DNA from: Atopobium minutum
GTDB taxonomy: Bacteria; Actinomycetota; Coriobacteriia; Coriobacteriales; Atopobiaceae
NCBI GenBank assembly: GCA_900105895.1
Contig: FNSH01000001.1
Location: 1,127,501-1,191,500 of the forward strand
Reading direction: 5' to 3'
DNA: 64,000 nucleotides
In this document: positions 26,228-35,849 of the stretch, in pieces
Numbering within the stretch: the first letter of the stretch is position 1
Layout: every line of letters begins with the position of its first letter
Notes under the pieces: generated by a model
Told to the model about the DNA's origin: nothing
The model's input: only the letters and a program-made list of their open reading frames with translations
The model's database searches: none
Program-made: the position numbers and the translations under genes

Positions 26228-28426
26228 ATGGAAAATACAGCTCGCACAATGGATACCGCGCAAGACAAGAATATGACCGATGCTTCACAGGGGTAGGAAG
26301 CATTTGGTTTGGAAGATCCTGAAGGCTCATGGTTTTTCTCGGCACCCAAGGAGTTTGATGTGAGTAAGCTTTCCGAAGACGAGCGTAAAAATCGTTTAAA
26401 TCTTATTGATACGCTTTCCAATGCGTTTACCGAGGCGGAGTCTGAGACTGCGGGTAGAGCTGATGTTGCTGGGGCCGTGAGGGCTGCCTATGGTCTGCAA
26501 GCTCAGGATTCTGCTGTTGAAGCCGCCAATGGGGCTGCGTATGAAGGCGTGTCTGCCGATAAAACCGGCGTGCTTGGGGGAAATAACGGTGTGCTTATTT
26601 CTGGTGGCATGTCTTTTTCAAATGACATGACAAGTTCAGATGGCACGACTGCTAGCAGCTTTGTAACAAGTGAGGACACTGTTTTGGACGGAAGCTCAGC
26701 GGTGCCTGACAGCACTATGATGCCTTCTTTTGATCGTGATGAGATTTCTTTTGCGGGCTTGGTTGATACGCAAGGTCGGCCCACTATTGATCTGCAAAGC
26801 GTGCTCAAGCGCTCCATGTTTGGCGGCTATTCTGAGTCCAGTGTCCATGATCTGATTGATGAAATTTCTCATTCCGATGCTCAGATGCGCGCGGGCTTTG
26901 AGCGCCAGATCCAGGATTTGTCTCGTGAGGTTGCAAGCTCTACCAGTGAGTGTAGATTGCTGCGTAATCAGATGGAGCAGATAGAGGCTCATCGTGCAAA
27001 ACTGGAAGCCTCTTTGTCCGAGGCCTCCACGCAGCTAGATCTTGCTCGTGAGCAGAGTGAAGACAAGCACGAGCAGCTCTCCGGTATCCGCTCACAGCTA
27101 GAGCAAGCTATGGACATGAAGTCCAAGCTTGAGCAGGCGGTTGCGGAACTTGAGGCTCACAAGCGTGATGCAACTGCTCAGATTGACCGCCTCAAGGACG
27201 AGCTTGACCGCGTGTCCAATGAGCTTACCCATGTATCTAAAGAGCGCACTGATGCTCTGGATCGTCTGGAAGAGGCCTGTGCAAGCATGAAGGAAAATGC
27301 CTCTTTGCTTGAGGCTGCTCAGCATAAGAATACAGAGCTTGAGCAGCAGATTGAGACGCTTACCAATGAATTGTCCGCCGCACAAAAGCAGGTTGCAACG
27401 CATGCAGATCTTGTCGAGAAGGTCGAGCAAACCGTGCAAGAGTGTGCGGAGCTGTCTGACCGCATTGAAGAGCTCTCCAAAACCAACATAGCGCTCGTAG
27501 GGCAGAACAATGAGCTTGCTGCTCTTTGCCAAGACTTTGAGACTGAGCGTACTCAACTGGTTGCTCGTGTAGCTGCTGCGCAGGACGAGGCTGCACGTGC
27601 CCGCAATGAGGTTGCCGCTGCTCAGCAGCAGGTGGCTCAGGCAAAAGATGAAGCTACTCGCGCATATCGTGAGGTTGCATGTGCTCAAGATGAAGCTACT
27701 CAGGCGCATGATGAGGCAGCTCAAGCGCGAAACGCCGCTGCTTATGCACAAGATGAAGCAGCTAAAGCGAGAAGCGTGGCTGCGCGCGCCCAAGATGAAG
27801 CTGTCCGCGCTCAGAATGAGGTTGCCGCTGCTCAGCAACAGGCTGCTCAAGCACAACAAGACGTTATGGCTGCGCAGCAGCTCGTAGCTGAGTACAAAAC
27901 TGCTCATGGCGCCATCCAAAAGCGTTGTGATGAGCTAAACGCTACACTCACCACCGCTACCAGGCAGTATGAAGCTGTTCTTACAGAGATGACAAAAACA
28001 CGTACGGATAACCAGAGGCTTGCAGAGGCTTTGCATGAGGCTCAAGCCACGAATAACCGTCTTACTTCCGTATGTGGCAAAACGTATCAAGTACTTGCTG
28101 CACTACTGGGTGAGTTTGATGAACTCAGCGCCGACGCATCAAGGCTGGCGCCTGAGGTGGTTGACTTTGCACCTGATGCAACAAGCGCTGCTACTGATAC
28201 TGCTACCAGCGCTTATCCCAGTTCTGGTGCGGATGCAGCAGACAGTCCAGCTAAGCATTTTTGTGATTTGAACGACGATTCGGATGAGTGTGCACCTGAG
28301 TCTGAGCTCAAGGAAGCTCCCAAGGAGGCTCGTTCCTTTATCTTGGTGGACGAGAAACCCGCTGAGCCTGCCGTTCACAAAATGAGCGCCGAAGAGTATC
28401 TGCGTCAGCGCAATTCTCGTCAGTAA
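26228..28426 (+). pseudogene. large coiled-coil protein of the Tad locus, early in-frame TAG
   Basis: From ATG 26228 (after GAAAGGGGTGCGG) the frame reads MENTARTMDTAQDKN and meets TAG at 26294-26296, codon 23. The same frame then stays open for 710 codons, starting EAFGLEDPEGSWFFSAP. After an acidic, Ser-rich region, residues about 220-590 are coiled coil (ERQIQDLSREVASS onward), with a run of near-perfect heptads. No membrane segment and no named family are recognised. A TTG at 26309 could restart translation but has no ribosome site. A role in polar scaffolding of pili is imaginable but unproven. Confidence 0.7.
27578..27892 (+). repeat. fifteen tandem heptad (21-base) coding repeats
   Basis: The coding sequence reads as consecutive 7-residue units such as AQDEAAR, ARNEVAA, AQQQVAQ, AKDEATR, AHDEAAQ, AQNEVAA and AQQQAAQ. 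The pair around 27609 is echoed at about 27816, showing internal duplication. The pattern predicts a long straight coiled coil. Confidence 0.75.
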
Positions 28427-28506
28427 GCAGATCTTGTCCGTGTGCAGCCACTGTGTTGCCGTATTTTGTAGTATCCGCACTCACCCATATTTGAAGGAGG
28501 GGAGTC

Positions 28507-29077
28507 ATGAATGGTAAACCTACCACGCACAATCGTTTGCGTGGATCCTTACACCGCATTTTGCGTTACGTAGCACGTACTGAAGAGGGGCAGTCTTTTG
28601 TTGAATTTGCTCTTATCGTTTCTGTCATGTGCCTTCTCGCCTTGGTCCCCATCGATCTGGTGCGGTATGCTTCGCTGCGCATGGCCCTTAATGAATGCAA
28701 CTGCCTCATCGCTTTCTAGCGTAAATTACGAGTCTCTTACTCAGGGCAATTATCAGGAAAGCATCAACGCATCACTTCAGGCAGCTGGCCGCAAAAAGCT
28801 TACCAACCTTCGTGTGGCGTCTATCGATCTTGGTGCTGCAGGTCAGCAGGCATATACCTATCGCGTTTACTCATCCGATAAAGAAAAGGAAGGCAACTTC
28901 AACGAGCGCTTTGAAGATCGACCTTCCAACTATAGCTACCAAACCATTACCGTGCGAACTCAGTGTGAAGGTCAAGCCATTACGCCACTTGGTGCTTTGT
29001 TTACGGGCGGCATGGATTGGACCATTACCAGCGACCCTATGAGTCGCAACGTGTATGCGAGTGGATATAAGGAGTGA
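28507..29077 (+). pseudogene. TadE-like minor pilin, frameshifted
   Basis: ATG 28507 after AAGGAGGGGAG begins a TadE-type pseudopilin: positively charged N-terminus, then EEGQSFVEFALIVSVMCLLAL, the TadE Glu-containing helix. The first frame ends at TAG 28717-28719. The next frame (+1) carries on with ATASSLSSVNYESLTQG to TGA 29075-29077. The break lies at AATGAATG (28690-28697), consistent with a 4-base tandem duplication or one inserted base. Removing it gives an uninterrupted protein of about 188 residues. Confidence 0.78.
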
Positions 29078-29078
29078 T

Positions 29079-29636
29079 ATGATGCAAAAATTATCAGCAG
29101 CACTCCGTTGTAGCGTTTCTCGTCAGGCACATCGTGAAGAGGGCCAGGCGCTCTTAGAGTTTGCGCTGGTATTTCCCCTCTTTGTTCTGCTTATTTTTGC
29201 CACCATCGAATTGGGTTGGGTGGGCTATCAACACATAAGTTTTGAGTATGCGTGCAGCCATGCTAATTGGGGCTACGTCAAAGAAAAATACAAGGATGCA
29301 GGCGATTATGCAGACACCGCTCCTACCGATATTAACAGCGGTGTCGATACGGTAGTTAAGAAAGCCATTACCGATTCTGGTTGGTTTGGTATGGACGCCT
29401 CCAAGCTTGTTGTTTCTGGTGCTGAAGTAACGCTTACGAGCACGTCCAGCTCGTTTGATGTGCCTAACTACGATAAAAAACCGCATGATGCCACGCAGTA
29501 CACGCGTCATATGCATGTCCGCGCCACTATCAGCTACCGCGTAAAGCCGCTAGTAGGACTCTTTATTACAGAGCATGGGATGGAACGCACGGTTGATTAC
29601 GACCAGATTATTGGTCAGCAGAGGCGGAGCTACTAA
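29079..29636 (+). CDS. TadE-like minor pilin, second copy, intact
   Basis: About 185 residues: basic leader, EEGQALLEFALVFPLFVLLIFA as the TadE processing site and helix, then an extracytoplasmic domain rich in Tyr, Asp and Thr. TadE proteins are processed by the same peptidase as Flp and are thought to initiate or cap pili. AAGGAG lies before tandem ATGs at 29079 and 29082; either may be used. The stop TAA shares its last base with the next gene's ATG. Confidence 0.8.
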   Translation: MMQKLSAALRCSVSRQAHREEGQALLEFALVFPLFVLLIFATIELGWVGYQHISFEYACSHANWGYVKEKYKDAGDYADTAPTDINSGVDTVVKKAITDSGWFGMDASKLVVSGAEVTLTSTSSSFDVPNYDKKPHDATQYTRHMHVRATISYRVKPLVGLFITEHGMERTVDYDQIIGQQRRSY

Positions 29637-30232
29637 TGAAGTTTGGATTGCAACATATACGCCGCGCGCACATGTGCAAGGCGGCAGCCTAGGCTCAGGA
29701 TGAGCAGGGAAATGTTCTTGTCATGTTTGCTGCTGCGCTTGTAGTCATGATCTTTTTTGTAGGCTTGGCTATGGATGCCAGTATGGTGCTCATGGCGCAT
29801 AGTCGTCTTAATAGTATGTGCCAGCTTGTGGCTCAGGACCATCTTACATATCAGGATACGGTGCGCTACAGTGAGCAGCCAGGTACAGATTTTTCTAAAT
29901 GCATTATAGAGACCCTGGGTGCGAATGGTTTTACCAACAAAGGGGAGCTGTACTTTACCGAGGATGTACGCTCTGAGAATGCACGTCACTATAAAGCACG
30001 TATTGTCTTGCATGGCTCATGTGATACCTATTTCCTCAAACTGTTTGGTTTGAAAAAGATCGACTTTGCTGCTCAGACTGATTTTGATGATACCTACGGT
30101 GAGCCTAATGACAACGTGGTCTGGTCTCCCTCGGCTTCTGCATCACAATACTCTGAGCGCTACAGCTTTGATAAGGGCGCTGTTACTAACTTTAATGCAC
30201 GTGATCTACCTAATGGATGGACTATTGAATGA
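29636..30232 (+). pseudogene. TadG-like pilus protein, early in-frame TAG
   Basis: ATG 29636 overlaps the previous stop and encodes MKFGLQHIRRAHMCKAAA, then TAG at 29690-29692 (codon 19), then AQDEQGNVLVMFAAALVVM and an open frame to TGA 30230-30232. The DEQGNVLVMFA segment followed by a hydrophobic helix is the N-terminal pattern of TadG/TadE-type proteins. The soluble part (about 140 residues) has no named domain. The amber lies before the helix, so no useful fragment would be made. CAG to TAG would explain it. Confidence 0.72.
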
Positions 30233-31690
30233 ATGTTCCCGTTAAGCGCAATGCATCCATAGGTGCTTATCGCAAGCAATATGAGCAACAGCGCAAACAA
30301 AAAATTAAAAAAATAGCGGTTGCAGGCTTTGCCTTTGTGGCCTTGTTACTGCTTGTGGTTTCTTTCTTTAACTCAGTAACCATTGTGGTGCCGCAGTCGT
30401 TGAGCGGGGCCATGCTTCCGCTTTCGCTCAAGTATGGCATTACTCACCTAAGTATGGTTCATATGCGCGTGGTCCCGGATTCCGAGCTTACTAGCTCCAC
30501 CATTGCGGATGTTATGAAGCGTGAGGGTGCCAGTTTATGTATTTGGCCAAACTCTATCAATGATGGGTTAGGTACTACGGATAAGTTGGGTGACCTTAAA
30601 GAAGTAGCAGCAAAAAATTATGATCGTCTTATGGTTATGCCCTATTCCACTGCAGTAAATCCTGCTGATGATTCCAAAACTGCTTCTACAGATGGCCAGG
30701 GCGTGATTAAGGGTGAATTGTCTCTTAATTATGGTAACTCTGATGGTGCAGAGGCCACTGCGGCAGCAATTAAAGAGGCGGGCGGCATACCCTCTAATGA
30801 GGAACTCCAAAATGATACGGCAAAAAGCAAGGAAGAGGACCAAGAACAGGCTGCAAAGAAGGCAGAAGATGCAAAGAAAGCAGCGGCTAAAGCAGGTGAC
30901 TCCTCTGGCCATGCGCCTGAGTTTTGGGGGGGTTGCAAGTATTCCTTTAGTAGGTAACGTAAGCGCTTTTGTTTACAATCCCAATTCCTTTAATGATGCA
31001 AAAGCTCAGATTCCGCAGTCCAGTGAGGGTGTGGTTGCGGTTGGTCATAGCTATCCCGAGCTGTTTCCCCAAGGGGTGGGGATGTGGGCTGCATCTGATA
31101 AGTAGCTTTCGTCGTTGGTGTACCTTACAGATTCTCTTGACCAAGGGGATTTGAATTGGCCTGTTGCAACTCAGCGTTATATGAGCGAGCTGTATAACTG
31201 GAAGGCAATAACTTCTGATGACAGCACCATTGCTCCCAACCTTACATCACTGCCGTCCCGTGAAGAAGTTCTGTCGTCGTTTAAAGAGGGCAAGCTTGCT
31301 GGGTTTATCGGCAGTTCCGAAGAAGCGATGGAGCTAAAGGATCAGGGTGTCAACTGTGAATTTATGACTCTTCCAGGAACTTCTGACGATAATCCCGCAG
31401 TATTTTATCCACGTTACTCCGCTTCCATTTTGCCTGAAGTGGGATCGCGTGAGCTCGATCTTCTTAATTGGCTATTGGGGGACGATGCACAAGCTTCTTT
31501 GGCGCATGATACAAAAAGCCTGCAAGCTGCATACAACCCAGACGAGAACACCACTAAGCCTGCCAATATTTCTTTACAGCACAAAGCGCGTATTACCTTA
31601 CTTGAGCGTGTTGATGAGCAGCGGCGTAAAGATGCTCCTGATGCCGCTCATACGGCCGTCTCTCATATAGGAGGGACTTCTGATGAATGA
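30229..31690 (+). pseudogene. membrane-anchored binding-protein-like protein, frameshift plus in-frame TAG
   Basis: ATG 30229 overlaps the previous stop. A basic N-terminus and one membrane helix (IAVAGFAFVALLLLVVSFF) precede a large outside region; residues 190-230 are a Lys/Ala/Glu-rich linker. The frame breaks at the G-run 30926-30932 (seven G; six would restore it). In the next frame a TAG interrupts at 31103-31105 (AASDK, stop, LSSLVYLTDS), and the sequence goes on to 31690. The later part (FKEGKLAGFIGSSEEAMEL; YSASILPEVGSRELDLLNWL) resembles extracellular solute-binding proteins, a tentative impression. Two independent lesions make it the most damaged gene here. Confidence 0.65.
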
Positions 31691-33826
31691 TCACTCTTTT
31701 TTGCGTGCAAAACCAGTGGCTGCGTTAACCAGTATGTGCATAGCGGTCTTTGGACTTGCTGTTGCTCTTGTAGGTGGTCTACCTGCGCAGACAGCGTACG
31801 CTCGCGGAGGATCAACGCTATATGTTGAGACCGTTATAGATAACTATGATGAGTTGTCAGATGAGTCAAAACATGTCGTAGATACATCTGGATTTTCTTA
31901 TGACTTTAAGTTCTTTTCACAAGTAAAGCAAATTTATCATACTGTAAACGGTCAAATCCCTACAGGGGAACAGGTAGTAAGTCAACAGCTCAGACGGGGC
32001 CAAAGTATGGTTTCAGCTGGCAGAAGAATCCCCTATTTCTATGCGACGCCTAATGATAGGACTAATTCTCGGATTAGTTTTGTTGGGATGGAATTTAGTG
32101 GTGGAGTGTCTCAGCTGGCATTCCCAATGGCACCAGGTAAAAGATGGGAACTTCCTGGCTATGGGCAGTTTTTTACCAATAATTATGTGGGTACTATCAC
32201 GCTACACTTTCGCTATAACGAGGAACTTGGCCCCGTTAAGCCCCCAAGCCCGATATCGGGATCAAAACTACCAAAAAGATTGACTATTTAGGTGATGGCA
32301 ATCCTAATGCAGATACACAGCGTAAAGGTCCCAATGATTATCGTACGTATTTGTCGGCACAGGCGGCAGATAACTCTAACTTCCCCAAGTACCGCCGTAA
32401 GAATTTTATTATTGTGGCTGATGTTTCGGGTTCTATGAAGGAGAGCTATATACATGGTTCTCGCGAGTCTAAGATAGACTCACTCAAACGTAATCTTTCT
32501 ACAATGATTCATACGCTTGGTACCTTTGATTCTAATAATACGTTTTCGATTATTACTTATGCCAATGAGGTAAAGGCAGTTTTAAATAAAGGAAGCTATC
32601 GTCAGACGGAGTGGGCAATTAGGCAATTATATGCTGAAGGTGGCACCAATACTGGTGGTGCTTTGTTAGAAGCACAGCGCTATGTGGATCACAGTCCGGA
32701 TGTAGACAATGTTTTACTCTTAGTAACCGATGGTCTGCCTACCGAGGTTCCGTATAACTACTTTGGTGCGAGCTATGGTGGCTACACCAATGCAGGAGAT
32801 GTTGTATATCCAGCAACGCAGATGCTGCTCAACCAGCTTAAGGGTGTTGATTACTTGTACTCCATCTTTATTGGTTCTGGCCGCGGTGCTTCAATACTAC
32901 AAACTATTACCCATAGTGTAAGTACCAATAATGAGAAGGCTGCCTTCTCAGTAAATAGCGATACTGAGATGAAAAACATGCTTGACCGCCTTACGCAGCG
33001 TCTCAGAAATCCCGAGGTGTACTTTACTATTTCTTGCCAGCTGAGTGAAAACGTGAGTTTGTATGGCAACTCTTATAAGCTGGTAGCAACCGATGCTCAG
33101 GGTAACAAGCGGGACCTCAACTATGGCGTAGACTACACCGTTACCTATGATGGAGCGACCCGTACGGTTACCGCAACCATCACCAATAAGGTAAAAGAGG
33201 ATACAAAATACGAGTTTTCGTTTGATGAGCGAACGTCTACAGCCGCTATTAAGAAATGGCTTGCTGCTAATGAAAGCTATCCTGATGTAGGCGATGCTGA
33301 TACTGACTATGACTTGGTCAACCCCACCTCTTCTGCAAGGCCTGGTTTTTATGATATTGATAAGGCCGAGGCGCAGGTACAGTATGTGGCTCAAGATGGC
33401 ACGAGCTCGGGAGAAACGTTTGCGTATCCCAAGCCTGTTGTGCAGGTGTACTTCAAGCCCAGCAACAAGGGTAAGATAAGCCCGCATGTTGTGCTGTACA
33501 ACATGAAATTATCTCCCAATATGTTCATGTTTGAGCTATTGGATGCAGATGGCAATGTCTTGGAACAAGCCGGTAATGATGAGAATGGTGATGTCGACTT
33601 TAAGGACATTGAGTATAAGCGTGAGGGCGTGTACCACTATCTGATTCGCCCCTATGTTCCTCAGCCAGGTCAGGACGGATTCATAGAGAATATGCGCTTT
33701 GATAGCCATACGATTCCCGTTGTGGTTACGGTCGAAGTGAAGGACGATGACTTCTCTACACAGGTTGAATACGATCCGGACAATATGTATCACGAAAGCT
33801 ATGGCCTTAAGGGCGTTGTGAACTAG
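31683..33826 (+). pseudogene. secreted VWA-domain adhesin with FctA-like domain, frameshifted
   Basis: ATG 31683 starts a signal peptide (AVFGLAVALVGGLPAQTAYA, cleavage after AYA) and a domain of about 150 residues. The frame breaks at the C-run 32241-32245; one more C would join PVKPP to the next frame, IGIKTTKKIDYLGDGNPNADT. A complete VWA domain follows with the MIDAS metal site: DVSGSMK at 32420, GGTNTGG, and VTDGLPT. The C-terminal about 130 residues resemble FctA/Spy0128 pilin isopeptide domains (DFKDIEYKREGVYHYLI; HTIPVVVTVEVKDDD). No LPxTG-type anchor follows. VWA proteins at pilus tips bind host surfaces. Confidence 0.8.
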
Positions 33827-33889
33827 CGTTTATAGCCACGAGTCAGCAGTGCCTCTTTCATAAGCTACGATAAGGTACTGCATACCAGC

Positions 33890-33924
33890 AGCAGGCTGTT
33901 CCATAAAGGAGCAGCCTGCTTTTT
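33890..33924 (+). terminator. terminator closing the Tad locus
   Basis: AGCAGGCTGTTCC pairs with GGAGCAGCCTGCT (13 bp, one G-T) around ATAAA, then TTTT. It overlaps the stop codon of the leftward glycosyltransferase gene. Confidence 0.8.
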
Positions 33925-35608
33925 AATAGGCACACAGGTAAGCAGTATCGCCCTCAAATACGAGTTGCTCGTTTACATTAAAGCTATTCCAGTTCTTGTC
34001 CTTGAAGTAGCGCTCCTTTACCTCATCGAGCACTGGCACATCAATAAGCTCCATGCCGTTCATATAGTTAATGAGGCAGTAATATGAATAGGGGACAGTC
34101 AAAATTCTGTTGCTCAATTCGTAGCGATTGTAGCGTGTTTCAAAAAAGGCACCGGTGGGCTTTGTGTCGGTAGTCAAGCCAATCTTTGTTACTTGAATAC
34201 CACTTTGCTGCTCATAGGTACGAATGGCAGTACCAATAGCGAGAGCATATATGCGGTCGGCTTCGTTAGAAATATATACGTCTTGAGCAATGTCTTGGAC
34301 GGATAGAGCAGTAAATACCAGCATAAGCATGAGCGCACTTTTAAGTATGGTAGGCAGGCTTAGCAGGCGATTGCTTTGCAGAATGCCTTGATTGTGCCAG
34401 TTCACAATCACCAGCAACACAAGCGCCGCAATAAAGGACCATACCGCAATGTTGCTGCGTGGAGTAAGGAGAATATGGGATTCAATGATGTGTGGCGCAA
34501 AGGCCGCTACGTATGATAGTACAGCTGTGAGAGCAAAGAGCTTTTTAGTGCGGCGAGACGCAGTGTGCAATACGCGCACCAGACACAACACGACAACAGC
34601 CATAAAGAGCAAGATAATGCCCGGAAGAAAGAGGCCATCTGCATTCCAGTACAGAGCTGGCTGATACGTAAGTATCTCAAAAAGGTTATGTAAAACATTG
34701 AGTGGAGAAAGGTCTGCACCGCGGCCAGAGTTGCCGATAATATTGAGAGCCCGCAAAATCTTTACCAGTCCCACATTGAGGATTGCGCCAAAGCCAGCGC
34801 TTACACAGGCGATGCCACCACGTTTTAGTGCTGCTTCATAGTCTTTATCGGTAAGGTAGTGCGTAAAACTACCAAACAAAACCAGCGCTACGTAGATGCC
34901 AATGAAGCTCTGATAAGTGCCCAGCGCAAGGTACAAGAGGAGGGCAGATGCAAGTTTTGCCACAGCTCCTTTCTTAAAGAAGAGCTTGACGGAAAATCCT
35001 GTGGCAGCAATTCCTGCGGCGTCGGATAGCGCAAGCTCAGGGAACAAAATAAGGTCCATGTGAAATACATTAAGCCAGCTTAAAGATGCCGCGGCAGCAA
35101 GTAATAGCTTAAGAGCTAGCTCGCCCGTTTTGGTGGCAGCAGGTTTGCAAAGACTGTAAAATGCCGTGGTTACCGCGTAGGTTGCTGCAGCACAAGCGAC
35201 AATCCAAAACACGAGCAGGATCCTTTGGGAGTCAAGCGTGCCAATGCCCAGAGCGTCGGTTAACTTGTATAGAGCAAAGCTGGTATAGCGGCCAAGCGAT
35301 AAATGCCAGAAGGGTGCGATGTAATCCCTGACAAGATATGAGTCGGTCGAGAAATGATTACGCCACAGCAGGCAAAAAAATATGAGAGTAAACGAGGACA
35401 AGATAATGGCAAATACCAAGCCATTTATATGATTAAGTGCTTTTGAAAACAGTGTTTGCTCAGAGTCGGTTGATGGGTGGAGATCCGTGCGCTTTACGGA
35501 GTTTGCCTGCGTTACGTCTGATAGATGGTTGAGGTGATGAGGCGTATCACTCTTTTTCTTGTGGGAGGGGGTTGCCTGTCGCCTTGTTGCGCGGTAAGAA
35601 GTGTTCAT
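33923..35608 (-). CDS. GtrII-type membrane glucosyltransferase
   Basis: The 561-residue protein has a charged, basic N-terminal tail of about 60 residues, then 11 or so membrane helices, and a C-terminal soluble region of about 120 residues. The first loop (TDSYLVRDYIAPFWHLSLGRYTS, in part) and the LGTYQSFIGIYVAL helix are typical of Glucos_trans_II proteins, which decorate surface polysaccharides using lipid-linked glucose on the outer face. Start ATG 35608 is preferred over TTG 35632. It is convergent with the Tad locus and divergent from nrdA, so it appears to be a single-gene unit. Substrate unknown. Confidence 0.7.
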   Translation of the reverse strand: MNTSYRATRRQATPSHKKKSDTPHHLNHLSDVTQANSVKRTDLHPSTDSEQTLFSKALNHINGLVFAIILSSFTLIFFCLLWRNHFSTDSYLVRDYIAPFWHLSLGRYTSFALYKLTDALGIGTLDSQRILLVFWIVACAAATYAVTTAFYSLCKPAATKTGELALKLLLAAAASLSWLNVFHMDLILFPELALSDAAGIAATGFSVKLFFKKGAVAKLASALLLYLALGTYQSFIGIYVALVLFGSFTHYLTDKDYEAALKRGGIACVSAGFGAILNVGLVKILRALNIIGNSGRGADLSPLNVLHNLFEILTYQPALYWNADGLFLPGIILLFMAVVVLCLVRVLHTASRRTKKLFALTAVLSYVAAFAPHIIESHILLTPRSNIAVWSFIAALVLLVIVNWHNQGILQSNRLLSLPTILKSALMLMLVFTALSVQDIAQDVYISNEADRIYALAIGTAIRTYEQQSGIQVTKIGLTTDTKPTGAFFETRYNRYELSNRILTVPYSYYCLINYMNGMELIDVPVLDEVKERYFKDKNWNSFNVNEQLVFEGDTAYLCAY

Positions 35609-35779
35609 AAAACCTCGGTGTAGTTTGTGCACGAAATGCGTATTTTGACTCAGATTTAAATGATAGGAGTTTGTGCCTATTGTCGCTGTTCTCTTAAGTA
35701 CATACGTGCGGATATGGGTAAAACTAGTAAAGCAACAGAACTAAATGCTTCTTTTCTTCTCACATTTTGGTGGTATCAA

Positions 35780-35795
35780 CCACAATATCTGGTAT
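35780..35795. promoter_or_regulatory. NrdR-like box 1
   Basis: CCACAATATCTGGTAT matches the NrdR consensus (ACACWATATATWGTGT) at 12 of 16 positions. It is followed exactly 32 bases later (three helical turns) by box 2, the usual tandem spacing. Confidence 0.65.
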
Positions 35796-35811
35796 GTTTA
35801 TAAGGATTCAG

Positions 35812-35827
35812 CCCCAATATATTCTAT
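35812..35827. promoter_or_regulatory. NrdR-like box 2
   Basis: CCCCAATATATTCTAT matches the NrdR consensus at 12 of 16 positions and ends 22 bases before the nrdA-like start. The pair predicts repression of the reductase genes by NrdR at high dATP. Confidence 0.65.
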
Positions 35828-35849
35828 TCATATCATATTTGAGGTCCCT

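Noticed and set aside
27297..27900. CRISPR-like array in the repetitive stretch around 27.6 kb
   Set aside because: The repeats are 21-base coding units with degenerate third positions, encode heptads, and have no spacers.
19241..31690. Genome-wide reassignment of TAG to glutamine
   Set aside because: Many intact genes in the window end normally in TAG, including the flp gene itself, and essential genes contain no internal TAG.
32351..33826. VWA protein as an independent gene starting at TTG 32351
   Set aside because: In-frame coding sequence extends at least 100 bases upstream of the TTG, and the preceding frame supplies the signal peptide; a one-base frameshift explains the split.
33827..33889. 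Sortase signal after the adhesin stop
   Set aside because: Reading past the TAG gives a second stop within three codons and no LPxTG-like motif or hydrophobic tail.
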